Shown one piece after another: positions 52,870 to 62,954 of a stretch of DNA of 64,000 bases. Origin of the DNA: Pseudomonas saponiphila (lineage in GTDB: Bacteria; Pseudomonadota; Gammaproteobacteria; Pseudomonadales; Pseudomonadaceae). The notes beneath the pieces are model-generated. The model saw only the letters and a program-made list of their open reading frames with translations, did no database searches and was not told the origin of the DNA. Numbering within the stretch: the stretch's first letter is position 1; each line of letters opens with the position of its first letter. The stretch is from the NCBI RefSeq assembly GCF_900105185.1, contig NZ_FNTJ01000002.1:186001-250000 (forward strand). Reading direction: 5' to 3'. A program made the position numbers and the translations under genes.

Positions 52870-53262
52870 ATGCTGACCCTTGGAAACATCTTTGTGCTGA
52901 TGCTGCTGGCGACCGGCGCCGCCTGGCTGTGGCACAACCACGGCCTGCGCGAACGGGCGCTGGAGCGGGTCAAGCAGCACTGCGCCCGACTCGATATCGA
53001 GCTGCTGGACGGCAACGTCGCGCTCAAGCGCATCGGCCTGGTCAAGGACGCCAATGGTCGCCGGCGCCTGGCGCGGATCTACAACTTCGAGTTCACCGTG
53101 ACCGGCGAAACCCGCCACGCCGGGACCATCACCCAGTTCGGCGCCCACAGCGCCCATATCGAGCTGGCGCCCTATCCGTTCGAGGCCAAGGAGCCACTGC
53201 CCAGCGCCGAGGTGATCGAGCTGAGCCAGTGGCGCGAAGAGCATCGCAAGTTCAAGCAGTGA
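52870..53262 (+). CDS. DUF3301-family membrane-anchored protein
   Basis: A 130-residue protein with one N-terminal transmembrane helix (about 3-21) and a soluble domain starting LWHNHGLRERALERVKQHC. The block LARIYNFEFTVTGETRHAG is characteristic of DUF3301 as I recall it. No function is known. GGAG precedes ATG 52870 and a longer in-frame start at 52855 lacks support. The gene is convergent with the zinc-island GTPase, seven bases away. Confidence 0.8.
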   Translation: MLTLGNIFVLMLLATGAAWLWHNHGLRERALERVKQHCARLDIELLDGNVALKRIGLVKDANGRRRLARIYNFEFTVTGETRHAGTITQFGAHSAHIELAPYPFEAKEPLPSAEVIELSQWREEHRKFKQ

Positions 53263-53269
53263 GATGCGC

Positions 53270-54232
53270 CTACAGGCGGCAGGCAGCAAGACTGGCTTGC
53301 AGGGCGGCCATGTCCTGAGGGGCGTTGAAGATCAACTCCAGGCGCGAATCCCGGCGCCATTCGCTGGGCAGCCAGTTCAGCGGTGAGTTATCCAACCCGT
53401 TGCCCGAGCGCCAGCCCTGATCGCTGTGGATCACCAGCTTGGCCCGGCGCCAGTCGAGGTTCTGCAACCAGTGCTCGACCCGGACCAGATCGAAACGCTG
53501 GCTCGGGTGCCAGCGCCAGCCAATGCTCCAGCCATCCTGCTGAGACTGACTGAGGCAGATCGGTTGCGCCGGATCGCTCCACAACGCCGGTAACTGTGCC
53601 AGTCCCTGGGGAATATCCAGTTGCTCCAGCGCCGCCCCGGCGCTGACTTCCAGGCCCGGCAACTCGGCCAGGGGCAAGGCGGCGTGGCGGGTCCAGAACA
53701 GCGGCAGGTCCGGCAGTTGCTCCAGTACCCGCAACCGATCGCTGTCGCTGAGCAGTTCGTCCTTGTTCAGCACCAGCAAACCGGCGCTGGCCAGGGCGTC
53801 CTGCTGGGCCTGGGGCAGCGGCTTGCCGGCGGCCAGGGCCTGGGCATCGAGCACCAGCACACAGGGCTGCACCGCCAGCACGCCTTGCCAGGGCGCAACA
53901 CTCAGTTGCCTGAGCAACTGCGCCGGGTGACCCAGGCCGGAAGGCTCGATGAACAAGCGGTCCGGCCGGGCCGTGCGCAACAGCCGCCCAAGCCCGACCT
54001 GAAACGGCGCGCCATTGACGCAGCACAGACAACCGCCAGCCACTTCGCCCAGAGCGATGCCGTCTTCATCGCGAGTTAGCAAGGCTGCATCCAGGCCGAT
54101 CTGGCCGAACTCGTTGATCAGCACCGCCCAGCGCTCTTGGGCCGGACGCTGGCTCAGCAGGTGGCGGATCAGGCTGGTCTTGCCGGCGCCAAGCGGGCCG
54201 GCGATCACATGGGTGGGAATGTTCTGCAGCAT
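53270..54232 (-). CDS. COG0523 GTPase metallochaperone (second copy)
   Basis: A 320-residue G3E GTPase of the CobW/COG0523 group. Walker A is GPLGAGKTS (about residues 12-20). The metal-binding CxCC motif sits in GGCLCCVN (near 67-74), and NKDE gives guanine specificity. Such proteins deliver zinc to client proteins during zinc shortage. It lies downstream of DUF1826 (104 bp, with a half REP in between) and is probably part of the dksA2 operon. The start at 54232 (MLQNIPTHV) is used; the longer frame is not supported. Confidence 0.85.
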   Translation of the reverse strand: MLQNIPTHVIAGPLGAGKTSLIRHLLSQRPAQERWAVLINEFGQIGLDAALLTRDEDGIALGEVAGGCLCCVNGAPFQVGLGRLLRTARPDRLFIEPSGLGHPAQLLRQLSVAPWQGVLAVQPCVLVLDAQALAAGKPLPQAQQDALASAGLLVLNKDELLSDSDRLRVLEQLPDLPLFWTRHAALPLAELPGLEVSAGAALEQLDIPQGLAQLPALWSDPAQPICLSQSQQDGWSIGWRWHPSQRFDLVRVEHWLQNLDWRRAKLVIHSDQGWRSGNGLDNSPLNWLPSEWRRDSRLELIFNAPQDMAALQASLAACRL

Positions 54233-54301
54233 GGAAGGACTTCCGCAAGCTTGTGCGCTGATGCTACGCCCTTCCCCGTCGTGACGAAAATCCGCCGACC
54301 A

Positions 54302-54336
54302 CCGCAGGAGCGGGCTTGCCCGCGAACGCTCGCGGG
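54302..54336. repeat. Half REP-like palindrome in the zinc operon
   Basis: GCAGGAGCGGGCTTGCCCGCG is a diverged half REP between the DUF1826 and GTPase genes. It overlaps no coding frame of either gene except the DUF1826 end. Confidence 0.7.
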
Positions 54337-55043
54337 TCACCCCAACCAATCAAGGGTGAGGATCAGCCGCCGCTCTCCCGGCGCCGGTTGCGGCGAACGG
54401 TGGATCAGCCCGAACCCTTGGTTGCCGTGCCACTTCTCGCCCTTGAACAGCGCCACCTCGCCGCTGCTGATCTGCTGGATCAGCGCCGGATCCCGGGGCT
54501 CGCCCTCCGCCTGCCCCAGCCGGCGGCGATCCATCGCCCCCTCGCGCAACCACTGGCTGCCAATCCCGGCGTAGGTGGTGATCAGGCGCACCGGCACGTG
54601 GTCGACGTGAAAGCGCGGGCACATGGCCTTGTCCAGAACCCGCAGGCGCAAGCCCACGCGCTTGGCGCCCAGCAGGCAGGCAAAGGCGCTGACCAGCCAG
54701 GAAACGTCGGCGATAAAGCCGTCATAGCCGTGCAAATCACTGAAACCCGATGCCAGGCCCTGCAGGTTCGGTGAGGCCTCCTCGTCCGGCAGCTCCAGGG
54801 ACAGGGACTCCGCCAAGGGCTGGTTCAGGGACAACAGCAACTGGCCGAAGTCCTCGATGTGCGCCGGCAACTGGCGCTGCCAGAGGCCGAGGTTGACCTC
54901 ATCGTCCAGCACTTCGGCCAGGACCGCCGGGGTCGGGCCAATGGCTGCGCGCCGGGAAACCAGCGGCACCGCACAAGGCCGCAGCAAACTCTTGGCCGCC
55001 AATGGAATGCGCAGTGGAGTCACCGGGGAACTCAGGGTCAGCA

Positions 55044-55044
<1 letters not shown>
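54337..55044 (-). CDS. DUF1826-family protein
   Basis: A 235-residue cytosolic protein. It has the motif FHVDHVPVRLITTYAGIGSQ with an H-x-D pair, plus a late EKWHGNQGFGLIHRSP, which recall 2-oxoglutarate/iron dioxygenase-like metal sites. Family name DUF1826 is from memory of zinc-starvation gene clusters; no reaction is known. Its ATG overlaps the upstream GTPase stop by one base (TGATG), so the two are translationally coupled. An iron-using substitute for a zinc enzyme is speculation. Confidence 0.75.
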
Positions 55045-56252
<1,208 letters not shown>

Positions 56253-56281
56253 GGGTGTTTCCTCATCAGGTTCGCGGCGGG

Positions 56282-56686
56282 TCAAAGCGCCCGTTGGTGG
56301 CGTTCGCGCAGCTCTTGGCGTTCTTTGGCTTCGATGCACAGGGTGGCGGTGGGCCGCAGCAGCAAGCGCTGCAGGCCAATGGGCTCACCGGTGTCGGCGC
56401 ACCAGCCGTATTCACCACGGGCCAGGCGCTCCAGGGCCTCGTCGATCTTGTCCAGGAGCTTCTTTTCCCGCTCCAGCAGGCGCAGTTGCCACTGCCGCTG
56501 TTCTTCGGCGCTGCCGATATCGGCGGGGTCGCTGTGGGGCTCCTGCTCGCGCAGTTGATCGAACTCCGCGGCGATGCGTTCCTGCAGCTCAGTGCGCTGG
56601 GCCAGCAGCAAGTCGCGGAAAAAGCCCTGTTGGGCGTCGTTCATGTAATGCGCTTGGGGTTCGGCGAGGAGCTCTTGTTCAGTCAT
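56282..56686 (-). CDS. dksA2: DksA2, zinc-independent DksA paralogue
   Basis: A 134-residue DksA-type RNA-polymerase secondary-channel protein: N-terminal coiled coil with the tip region [11 protein letters not shown] and C-terminal globular part. Canonical DksA binds zinc by four cysteines. Here only the first and last remain (CADT ... ATLC): Cys, Thr, Ala, Cys. This exactly matches P. aeruginosa DksA2, which replaces DksA when zinc is low. It is first of the leftward operon; the Zur palindrome lies 28 bp upstream of its start. Confidence 0.95.
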   Translation of the reverse strand: MTEQELLAEPQAHYMNDAQQGFFRDLLLAQRTELQERIAAEFDQLREQEPHSDPADIGSAEEQRQWQLRLLEREKKLLDKIDEALERLARGEYGWCADTGEPIGLQRLLLRPTATLCIEAKERQELRERHQRAL

Positions 56687-56714
56687 GGCAGGTCACGGAT
56701 CAGGCTTTATTCAA

Positions 56715-56729
56715 TGTTATATTATAACA
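56715..56729. promoter_or_regulatory. Zur box between dksA2 and the small exported gene
   Basis: TGTTATATTATAACA is a perfect 15-bp palindrome in the divergent gap. It fits the Pseudomonas Zur consensus GTTATnnnATAAC, as I recall it. It would control dksA2 and its operon leftward and the exported gene rightward. Confidence 0.92.
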
Positions 56730-56806
56730 ACACAAATTAGCCAACCCTGCCTTGCCGCCCGCGACGAAGGGCGCGATGCTGCAGCCCTGCCGCCACGAGA
56801 ATCGCC

Positions 56807-57187
56807 ATGCGCCCCGCCCTGCCGCTCCTGCTTTCAAGCCTGATCCTGACGTTTGCCGGCCATGCCGGTGCAGCCGTACCCAACCCTCTGGCCACCTGCA
56901 CCCGCAGCGCCACCCTGCTGGCCTGCGTCGATCCTTTGGGCAATGCCTACAGCGTCGCCACGGCAGGCAGCACCACCTACTTGCGCGGGTTCGAGGTGAT
57001 CGGCAAACGCTATTGGGTGCAGACCAACAGCCGCTACGGCCAACTGACCTTCTTCACCGGCCTGGCTTCCGATGGCGAAGCCTGGGTGGGCTACAGCCAG
57101 CGCGTGGGCTGGACCACCCGCAACCGTTTCTCCAGCTCCGGCGGCAGCCGCGGCCAGTTCACCTGCAGCCGCATCAGTGGTTGCTAG
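56807..57187 (+). CDS. Small exported cysteine-containing protein of unknown function
   Basis: A 126-residue protein with a signal peptide (ending GHAGA, near residue 22), so periplasmic. Four cysteines in the mature part (in ATCTRS, LACVDP, FTCSR and the terminal SGC) could form two disulfides. The rest is rich in Ser, Gly and aromatic residues with no named motif. It starts 77 bp to the right of the Zur box shared with dksA2, so it is probably zinc-regulated. A zinc-binding role is only a guess. P. aeruginosa has a comparable unknown in the same place. Confidence 0.7.
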   Translation: MRPALPLLLSSLILTFAGHAGAAVPNPLATCTRSATLLACVDPLGNAYSVATAGSTTYLRGFEVIGKRYWVQTNSRYGQLTFFTGLASDGEAWVGYSQRVGWTTRNRFSSSGGSRGQFTCSRISGC

Positions 57188-57208
57188 CCCCTCTTTCTCA
57201 CCCCTTTC

Positions 57209-57290
57209 GCAGGAGCTGGCTTGCCAGCGAAAGCGCCCTCAGGGACGGCACAACACGCAACGACCGGTTCGCCGGCAAGCCGGCTCCTAC
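57209..57290. repeat. REP/REPIN unit overlapping the end of the amidase gene
   Basis: GCAGGAGCTGGCTTGCCAGCG and CGCCGGCAAGCCGGCTCCTAC form an inverted pair. The minus-strand GTAGGAGC end supplies the TAG stop codon of the amidase gene. Confidence 0.9.
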
Positions 57291-58510
57291 ACGGGGCGGG
57301 TGTTCCTGGTTTCCTGCAGCCAGGCCAGGTAGCTGTTGGCCGGCGGATTCTTCTCGAAGTAGCGTTGCAGGCCGTTGAACAGGCCATCGGCAAGCGCCTG
57401 CTGGTGCCGCGCGGTGACCAGCCGCTGGCTGTCGCGGCTGTTGGAGATGAAGCCGGTCTCCACCAGGATCGACGGTACGTCCGGTGACTTGAGCACCGCA
57501 AAACCCGCCTGCTCCACACGCTTCTGGTGCAAGGTGGTGATCCCCGACAGGCTCTCCAGCACGGTACTGCCCAATTGCAGGCTGGCGGCGATAGTGGCGT
57601 TCATCGACATGTCCACGATCACCCCCGCCAGCATCGGGTCCTTGTCCTTGAGGTTGAGCAGCGTGTTCGCCCCCAGCAGGTCGGCGCCGTTTTCCCGCTG
57701 CGCCATCAAACGCGCGGTGGCCGATGTCGCGCCGCCTTCGGACAGGGCGTACACCGAAGCACCGGACGCGGTCAGGCGCGGCGCCGCGTCGGCATGCACC
57801 GAGATGAACAGGTCGGCCTGATGCTTGCGGGCTATCTCCACGCGCTTGCGCAGCGGCACGAAGAAGTCGTCGTTGCGGACCAGCTTCACGTCGAAACCCT
57901 TCTCGCGTTTGAGCCGTTTGGCCAGCAAGCGGGCGATGGCCAGCACCACATCCTTCTCCCGCTCGCCCTTGGCCCCGACCGCGCCCGGGTCCTTGCCGCC
58001 ATGACCGGGGTCCACCACCACGATGATGTCGCGCTTGGGATGCGGCTTGCCCGGCGCCGCCTGGGATTTGACCAAAGGCGCGCTGGCCGCAGCGATCGGC
58101 AACGCTGCCTTGCCGGGGGCGGACAGGTCCAGCACCAGTCGGTGCCCCTGCCCATCCTGGGGTGGCAGGAGAAAGCTGTTGAGCTGCAGCGGTTGAGTCA
58201 GGTCAAGGACGATCCGCGTGTCGCCCTGGCCAAAAGGCCCGGAGCGGATTGCGCGGATCGGTGTGTCGGCCAGGTTCAGCTGGCTGAAGTCGCCCCCCAG
58301 GCGAGCGCTGCTGACGTCGATGATCAGACGCTCCGGGGCGCTGAGGCTGAAGGTTTTGTATTGCACCGGCCCGCTCAGATCGAGCACCAGGCGCACTTTG
58401 TCCGCCGAGTTCCACAGCCGGGCATGGCGAATCTGCGCGGCGCTAACACTCCAGGGAAACATCAGGGCCGTACCGGCCAACAGCAGGTTGAGCAATTGAC
58501 GTCTGTGCAT
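57287..58510 (-). CDS. N-acetylmuramoyl-L-alanine amidase, AMIN plus Amidase_3
   Basis: A 407-residue periplasmic zinc amidase that cuts the stem peptide from peptidoglycan during cell separation. Order: signal peptide with a Tat-like HRRQLLNLLLAG, an AMIN domain (about 25-135), a linker, and the Amidase_3 domain (about 160-390). Zinc ligands are visible: DPGHGGKDPG (His), the GEREKDVV Glu, FISVHADA (His) and the catalytic ETGFISN Glu. A second copy of AmiC/AmiB is expected elsewhere. A Zur box lies 82 bp upstream, so this copy is probably raised in zinc shortage. Confidence 0.9.
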   Translation of the reverse strand: MHRRQLLNLLLAGTALMFPWSVSAAQIRHARLWNSADKVRLVLDLSGPVQYKTFSLSAPERLIIDVSSARLGGDFSQLNLADTPIRAIRSGPFGQGDTRIVLDLTQPLQLNSFLLPPQDGQGHRLVLDLSAPGKAALPIAAASAPLVKSQAAPGKPHPKRDIIVVVDPGHGGKDPGAVGAKGEREKDVVLAIARLLAKRLKREKGFDVKLVRNDDFFVPLRKRVEIARKHQADLFISVHADAAPRLTASGASVYALSEGGATSATARLMAQRENGADLLGANTLLNLKDKDPMLAGVIVDMSMNATIAASLQLGSTVLESLSGITTLHQKRVEQAGFAVLKSPDVPSILVETGFISNSRDSQRLVTARHQQALADGLFNGLQRYFEKNPPANSYLAWLQETRNTRPV

Positions 58511-58592
58511 GGCAAATACCGCAAAAAAGGAGCGTCCGTACTCACAAGGCAGGATGAACGACCGTCGCGGAAAAACTTCCCACCGGACGTAT

Positions 58593-58607
58593 TGTTATAA
58601 TATAACA
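58593..58607. promoter_or_regulatory. Zur box between the amidase gene and folE2
   Basis: TGTTATAATATAACA is a perfect 15-bp palindrome, 31 bp before the folE2 start and 82 bp before the amidase start. It is almost identical to the other Zur box of the window. Confidence 0.93.
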
Positions 58608-58638
58608 TGTCGAATTATTTCCCACGACGGACCTGTCC

Positions 58639-59532
58639 ATGAACGCGCTGACTCTGCCGGATATCGCCGCGCAGGCCTCACGCCAAGCCTTGCCCCTGGA
58701 ATGGGTGGGCATGTGCGGTATTGCCTTACCTGTAGTGATCGACGGCCAGCGAACCGCTGCCAAGGCCGATGCCGGCGTCAGCCTCGACGATGGCGAAGCG
58801 CGAGGCATTCATATGTCGCGCCTGTACCTGGCCCTGGAAATGCTCGAACAGGAAAACCTCAACCCGGCGCTGTTACATCGGGTATTGCAGCGTTTTCTCG
58901 ATAGCCATGATGGCCTGGCCCACAGCGCCTACCTGCGCCTTCACTTCGATCTGCTGCTCAAACGCCCGGCCCTGGTCAGCCCATTGACCGGTTGGAAGCG
59001 TTATCCGCTGAGCATCGAGGCACGCCTGAAAAACGCGATGTTCCACGTGGAACTAAAAATCGACGTGCCTTATTCCTCCACCTGCCCTTGCTCGGCCGCC
59101 CTTTCCCGACAGCTGATCCAACAGCAATTCGTCGAGGACTTCGCCAACCGGCCACTGCAGCACGCTGATGTCCTGGCCTGGCTCGGTTCGACCCAAGGCA
59201 TAGTCGCCACGCCCCACAGTCAACGCAGCACCGCCGAATTGCGCCTGCGCCTAGACGATTTCCTCGATGAATTGCCACTGATTGCGCTGATCAACGACGC
59301 GGAAAGCGCCCTGGGCACCGCCGTGCAGACCGCGGTCAAACGCGCCGACGAGCAAGCCTTTGCCCTGGCCAACGGACAGAACCTGATGTTCTGCGAAGAC
59401 GCCGCCCGCCGCCTGAATCAGGCGCTGCGCCGCTCCCCCGGCGTCAACGCCTTCCACTTGCGGGTGGTGCATGCCGAAAGCCTGCACGCCCATGATGCAG
59501 TGGCGGAAAGTCGCTGGAACTGGGAGGTCTGA
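58639..59532 (+). CDS. folE2: GTP cyclohydrolase FolE2
   Basis: A 297-residue type IB GTP cyclohydrolase, which makes dihydroneopterin triphosphate for folate. FolE2 works with Mn2+ or Fe2+ instead of the zinc required by FolE, so it stands in during zinc limitation. The catalytic Cys lies in YSSTCPCSAALS (near residue 150). The length matches FolE2 rather than FolE (about 180-220). It is first of a seven-gene operon, with a Zur box 31 bp upstream. Its stop overlaps the next ATG. Confidence 0.95.
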   Translation: MNALTLPDIAAQASRQALPLEWVGMCGIALPVVIDGQRTAAKADAGVSLDDGEARGIHMSRLYLALEMLEQENLNPALLHRVLQRFLDSHDGLAHSAYLRLHFDLLLKRPALVSPLTGWKRYPLSIEARLKNAMFHVELKIDVPYSSTCPCSAALSRQLIQQQFVEDFANRPLQHADVLAWLGSTQGIVATPHSQRSTAELRLRLDDFLDELPLIALINDAESALGTAVQTAVKRADEQAFALANGQNLMFCEDAARRLNQALRRSPGVNAFHLRVVHAESLHAHDAVAESRWNWEV

Positions 59533-60200
59533 TGCTGCGCTGCCAAGCTTTGCTCTGGGGCGCGCCGGGCCAACCATTGACCCCGCCGCTGGATCTGCAC
59601 CTGCCCACAGGCAGCCTGAGCGCGGTGATCGGCGCCAATGGTTCGGGCAAGACCAGTCTGCTGAAAGTCCTGGCCGGCCTGCAAAAGCCGTTGGCCGGCA
59701 AGGTCGAACTGGCGATCCCGCGACGAGGTGGCCTGGCGTTCTTAGCGCAACAGCAACAGCTGGACCGGCAATTTCCCATCAGCCTCGAAGAGCTGGTGGC
59801 CGCCGGGTTCTGGGGCAAGCACGAGCCGGCCAGGACTCGTCGGGACAAACTGCGAACCGCCCTCGCCGACTGGCACCTGAGCGGCCTGGAACAGCGTCCA
59901 TTGATGGCACTCTCCGGCGGCGAACTGCAGCGCGCGCTGCTGGCACGGATGAGTCTCACCGAAGCCCCCCTGCTGTTTCTGGACGAACCCCACGCCGCCC
60001 TCGACGAAGCGGGCCAGGCCCTGCTCTGGCAGCAGTTGCACGCCTGGCATGCCCAGGGCCGGACCTTGCTGCTGGTCTGCCATGACCTGGCCGCGGTGCG
60101 CCAGCACATCCCCCAGACCCTGCTGATCAGAAGCACCGGCTGCCTGTACGCGCCAAGCCGCGAACTGATTGCCCAGCCCCTGCAGACGCAGGTGGCTTGA
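59532..60200 (+). CDS. Zinc/manganese ABC transporter ATP-binding protein
   Basis: A 222-residue ABC ATPase: Walker A GANGSGKT (about 34-41), signature LSGGELQRALLARM (near 133), Walker B LLFLDEP (near 154) and an H-loop in LLVCHDL. By position and partners it powers the metal importer of this operon. Its ATG shares a base with the folE2 stop (TGATG). It resembles ZnuC-type subunits but lacks their extra C-terminal region, so I leave the symbol empty. Confidence 0.88.
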   Translation: MLRCQALLWGAPGQPLTPPLDLHLPTGSLSAVIGANGSGKTSLLKVLAGLQKPLAGKVELAIPRRGGLAFLAQQQQLDRQFPISLEELVAAGFWGKHEPARTRRDKLRTALADWHLSGLEQRPLMALSGGELQRALLARMSLTEAPLLFLDEPHAALDEAGQALLWQQLHAWHAQGRTLLLVCHDLAAVRQHIPQTLLIRSTGCLYAPSRELIAQPLQTQVA

Positions 60201-61066
60201 TGCAGTTCGCCGCGCATTTCTGGCAACCCTTCAGCGAGTTCCTGTTCATGCGCCGGGCTCTGCTCGGCGGTCTGGTCCTGGCCTGCAGCATCGCGCCTCT
60301 GGGGGTGTTTCTGATCCTGCGGCGCATGAGCCTGATCGGCGACGCGGTGGCCCACGGCATCCTTCCCGGTGCAGCCCTGGGCTTCTGGTTCGCCGGCCTC
60401 AGCCTGCCGGCCCTGACCCTCGGCGGGCTTGGCGCCGGCCTGGGCATGGCCGGGCTGGCCGCCTGGATCACCCGCCGCACCGGCCTGCGGGAAGACGCCA
60501 GCATCGCCGCGATCTACCCCATTTCCCTGGCCAGCGGCGTGCTGATACTCGGGCTGGCGGGCAAACGCCTGGACCTGTTGCACCTGCTGTTCGGCTCGGC
60601 CCTGGCGGTGGACGAGCCGACCCTCGACGCCATGCTCCTGGTTTCGACCTTCAGCCTGCTGGCCCTGGCCCTGATCTACAGAGCCCTGTTGCTGGACACC
60701 CTCGACCCGCTGTTCCTGCACAGCGTCAGCCGCCTGGGTCCCCTGGCCCATGGCCTGTTCCTGACCCTGGTGGTGCTCAATCTGGTGATGGGGTTCCAGG
60801 CCATCGGTGCGCTGATGGTGGTCGGCCTGATGATGCTGCCGGCCGCCGCCGCGCGCTTCTGGAGCCGGCGCCTGCCGAGGCTGCTGGGCATCGCCGCCCT
60901 GCTCGGCTGCCTGTCGGTCTGGCTCGGCCTGTTGCTGTCGTTCCATTACTCGTTGCCCAGCGGCCCGGCCATCGTCCTGGTGGCCGGCTGCCTGTACCTG
61001 CTGTCCGTGGTGTTCGGTCCGGTGCACGGCCTGCTGTACCGCCCGCCCTTGCTCACATCCCCATGA
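60200..61066 (+). CDS. Zinc/manganese ABC transporter permease
   Basis: A 288-residue permease of the ABC-3 (ZnuB/MntB) family with about eight helices. Conserved parts are FLILRRMSLIGDAVAHGILPG near the start and MGFQAIGALMVVGLMMLPAA near residue 200. ATG 60200 overlaps the ATPase stop by one base. It forms the membrane channel with the neighbouring ATPase and binding protein. Confidence 0.9.
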   Translation: MQFAAHFWQPFSEFLFMRRALLGGLVLACSIAPLGVFLILRRMSLIGDAVAHGILPGAALGFWFAGLSLPALTLGGLGAGLGMAGLAAWITRRTGLREDASIAAIYPISLASGVLILGLAGKRLDLLHLLFGSALAVDEPTLDAMLLVSTFSLLALALIYRALLLDTLDPLFLHSVSRLGPLAHGLFLTLVVLNLVMGFQAIGALMVVGLMMLPAAAARFWSRRLPRLLGIAALLGCLSVWLGLLLSFHYSLPSGPAIVLVAGCLYLLSVVFGPVHGLLYRPPLLTSP

Positions 61067-61077
61067 GGTGTTTCCCG

Positions 61078-61962
61078 ATGCGCGCTCTTCTCGTGCTGTT
61101 CAGCCTGCTGCTGCCATTGTCCTGGTCCACGGCCCAGGCCGCAGACAAGCTGGCCGTGGTGACCAGCTTCAGCATCCTCGCCGACCTGACCCGCCAGGTC
61201 GGCGGCGAGCATGTACAGATCACCAACCTGGTGGGCGCCGACGAGGATGCTCATACCTACGAACCTACGCCGGACGATGCCAAGGCTCTGCTCCAGGCCC
61301 GGCTGATCATCAAGAATGGCCTGGGTTTCGAACCCTGGCTGGATCGCCTGGTGGCCAGCTCTGCCAGCAATACACCGGTGATCACCGCCAGTCGCGGGGT
61401 GATTCCACGCACCCTGGACGAGGACGGTGAACAGATTCCCGACCCGCACGCCTGGCACAACCTGGCCAACAGCGAACTCTATGTGCACAACATCACCCGG
61501 GCGCTGATCGCCGCGGACCCGGCCCATCAGGCCGACTACCTGCGCAACAGCCAGGCCTACCTGCAACAGATCTACCGCCTGCTGGCCGAAGCCAAGGCCA
61601 AGCTCGGCGCCCTGCCTGCGGGCAACCGCAAGCTCGTCACCTCCCACGACGCCTTCGGCTACCTGGGCCAGGCCTACGGCATCGAGTTCATGGCGCCCCA
61701 GGGCCTGTCCACCGAACGCGAACCCTCGGCCGCCGAAGTCGCGGCGCTGATCACCCAGATCCGCAATGCCAAGGTCAAGGCGGTGTTCATGGAAAACATC
61801 AAGAACCCGCGCCTGCTCCAGCAGATCGCCGAGGAAAGCGGCGCCCACATCGGCGGCACCCTGTATTCCGATGCCCTGGCGGCCAGCGGCCCGGCCAGCA
61901 GCTTCATCGGGCTGTTCGAATCCAACCTCAACACCCTGTACGACGCCCTGAGCCAACCATGA
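61078..61962 (+). CDS. Zinc-binding lipoprotein-less periplasmic protein (ZnuA/TroA family)
   Basis: A 294-residue cluster 9 solute-binding protein. The signal peptide ends AQA (residue 21). Metal-binding His in DAHTYEPTP (His59) and DPHAWHN (near 125), plus a central SHDAFGYL and a late C-terminal Asp (LYSDALA), are the typical ZnuA-type four ligands. It lacks the His-rich loop of E. coli ZnuA. ATG 61078 has GAGG nine bases upstream. Its end overlaps the hisI-like gene. Confidence 0.9.
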   Translation: MRALLVLFSLLLPLSWSTAQAADKLAVVTSFSILADLTRQVGGEHVQITNLVGADEDAHTYEPTPDDAKALLQARLIIKNGLGFEPWLDRLVASSASNTPVITASRGVIPRTLDEDGEQIPDPHAWHNLANSELYVHNITRALIAADPAHQADYLRNSQAYLQQIYRLLAEAKAKLGALPAGNRKLVTSHDAFGYLGQAYGIEFMAPQGLSTEREPSAAEVAALITQIRNAKVKAVFMENIKNPRLLQQIAEESGAHIGGTLYSDALAASGPASSFIGLFESNLNTLYDALSQP

Positions 61963-62402
61963 TCCAACGCCCTGCGCTATCGCTGCTGGACCTGGAAAGC
62001 GCTGCCCTAGGCAGTCGCTGGCCACTGACCGCGGTGCTCGATGCCCTGCCCTGGAACAGCGACGGCCTGATCGCCGCCATCGCCCAGCAACACGACAGCG
62101 GCGAGGTGCTGATGCTGGCCTGGATGAACCGCCGGGCCCTGGCCGAAACCCTGGCCAGCGGCCAGGTCTGCTACTGGTCGCGCTCGCGCCAGTGCCTGTG
62201 GCGCAAGGGCGAAAGCTCGGGCCACCGCCAGCGCCTGATCGAGGCGCGCCTGGACTGCGATGGCGACGCCGTACTGCTGCAGGTGGATCAGCACGGCCCG
62301 GCCTGCCACACCGGCCGCCCCAACTGTTTCTACAACGCCATTCGCGATGGCGCGGTGGAAGTCATCAGTTCCCCCTTGAAGGACTCGCGCCATGATCCGT
62401 AA
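61959..62402 (+). CDS. HisI-like phosphoribosyl-AMP cyclohydrolase paralogue
   Basis: A 147-residue PRA-CH-type cyclohydrolase of histidine synthesis. Motifs: GEVLMLAWMNRRAL, CYWSRSRQCLWRKGESSGH, and the Mg/Zn-binding CDGDAVLLQVDQ followed by ACHTGRPNCFY. The usual HisI is a zinc enzyme. This second copy in a Zur operon is thought to work when zinc is scarce, which is established for the cluster in general rather than this protein. It overlaps the binding-protein gene (ATGA) and the next gene. Confidence 0.88.
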   Translation: MIQRPALSLLDLESAALGSRWPLTAVLDALPWNSDGLIAAIAQQHDSGEVLMLAWMNRRALAETLASGQVCYWSRSRQCLWRKGESSGHRQRLIEARLDCDGDAVLLQVDQHGPACHTGRPNCFYNAIRDGAVEVISSPLKDSRHDP

Positions 62403-62952
62403 AAACCCTTCCGGCGACCTGCCGGTGATCGCTGAATCCGCCTACGTCGACAAGACCGCCATCATCTGCGGCAAGGTGGTGATCGGCGAAAACGTGTTCG
62501 TCGGCCCCTACGCGGTGATCCGCGCCGATGAAGTGGACGCCAGCGGCCAGATGCAGGCCATCACCATCGGTGCCAACTCGAACATCCAGGACGGCGTGGT
62601 GATCCACTCCAAATCCGGCGCGGCGGTGACCATCGGCCAGCACACCTCCATCGCCCACCGCTCAATCGTCCACGGCCCCTGCGTGGTCGGCGACCGGGTA
62701 TTCATCGGCTTCAACAGCGTGCTGTTCAACTGCGAGGTGGGCGACGGCAGCGTGGTCCGGCACAACTCGGTGGTGGACGGTCGCGACCTGCCGCCGGGCT
62801 TCTATGTGCCCTCCACCACCCGCATCGGCCCCAAGACCGACCTGGCGCAGTTCCCTCCGGTGAGCATCAGTGCTGCGGAGTTTTCCGAAGACGTGGCCCG
62901 CACCAACATCGATCTGGTGCGCGGCTACAAGGCCCTGCAGAACGAGTTCTGA
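62392..62952 (+). CDS. Gamma-carbonic anhydrase family protein
   Basis: A 186-residue left-handed beta-helix protein with hexapeptide repeats from ANSNIQDGVVIHSK onward. His residues in VVIHSK, and in SIAHRSIVHG, are the metal ligands of the gamma class. The gamma class can use iron or cobalt in place of zinc, which fits its place in a zinc-starvation operon as a substitute for zinc carbonic anhydrases. Activity is not assured; many such proteins lack it. It overlaps the hisI-like gene by 11 bp. Confidence 0.85.
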   Translation: MIRKNPSGDLPVIAESAYVDKTAIICGKVVIGENVFVGPYAVIRADEVDASGQMQAITIGANSNIQDGVVIHSKSGAAVTIGQHTSIAHRSIVHGPCVVGDRVFIGFNSVLFNCEVGDGSVVRHNSVVDGRDLPPGFYVPSTTRIGPKTDLAQFPPVSISAAEFSEDVARTNIDLVRGYKALQNEF

Positions 62953-62954
62953 CC

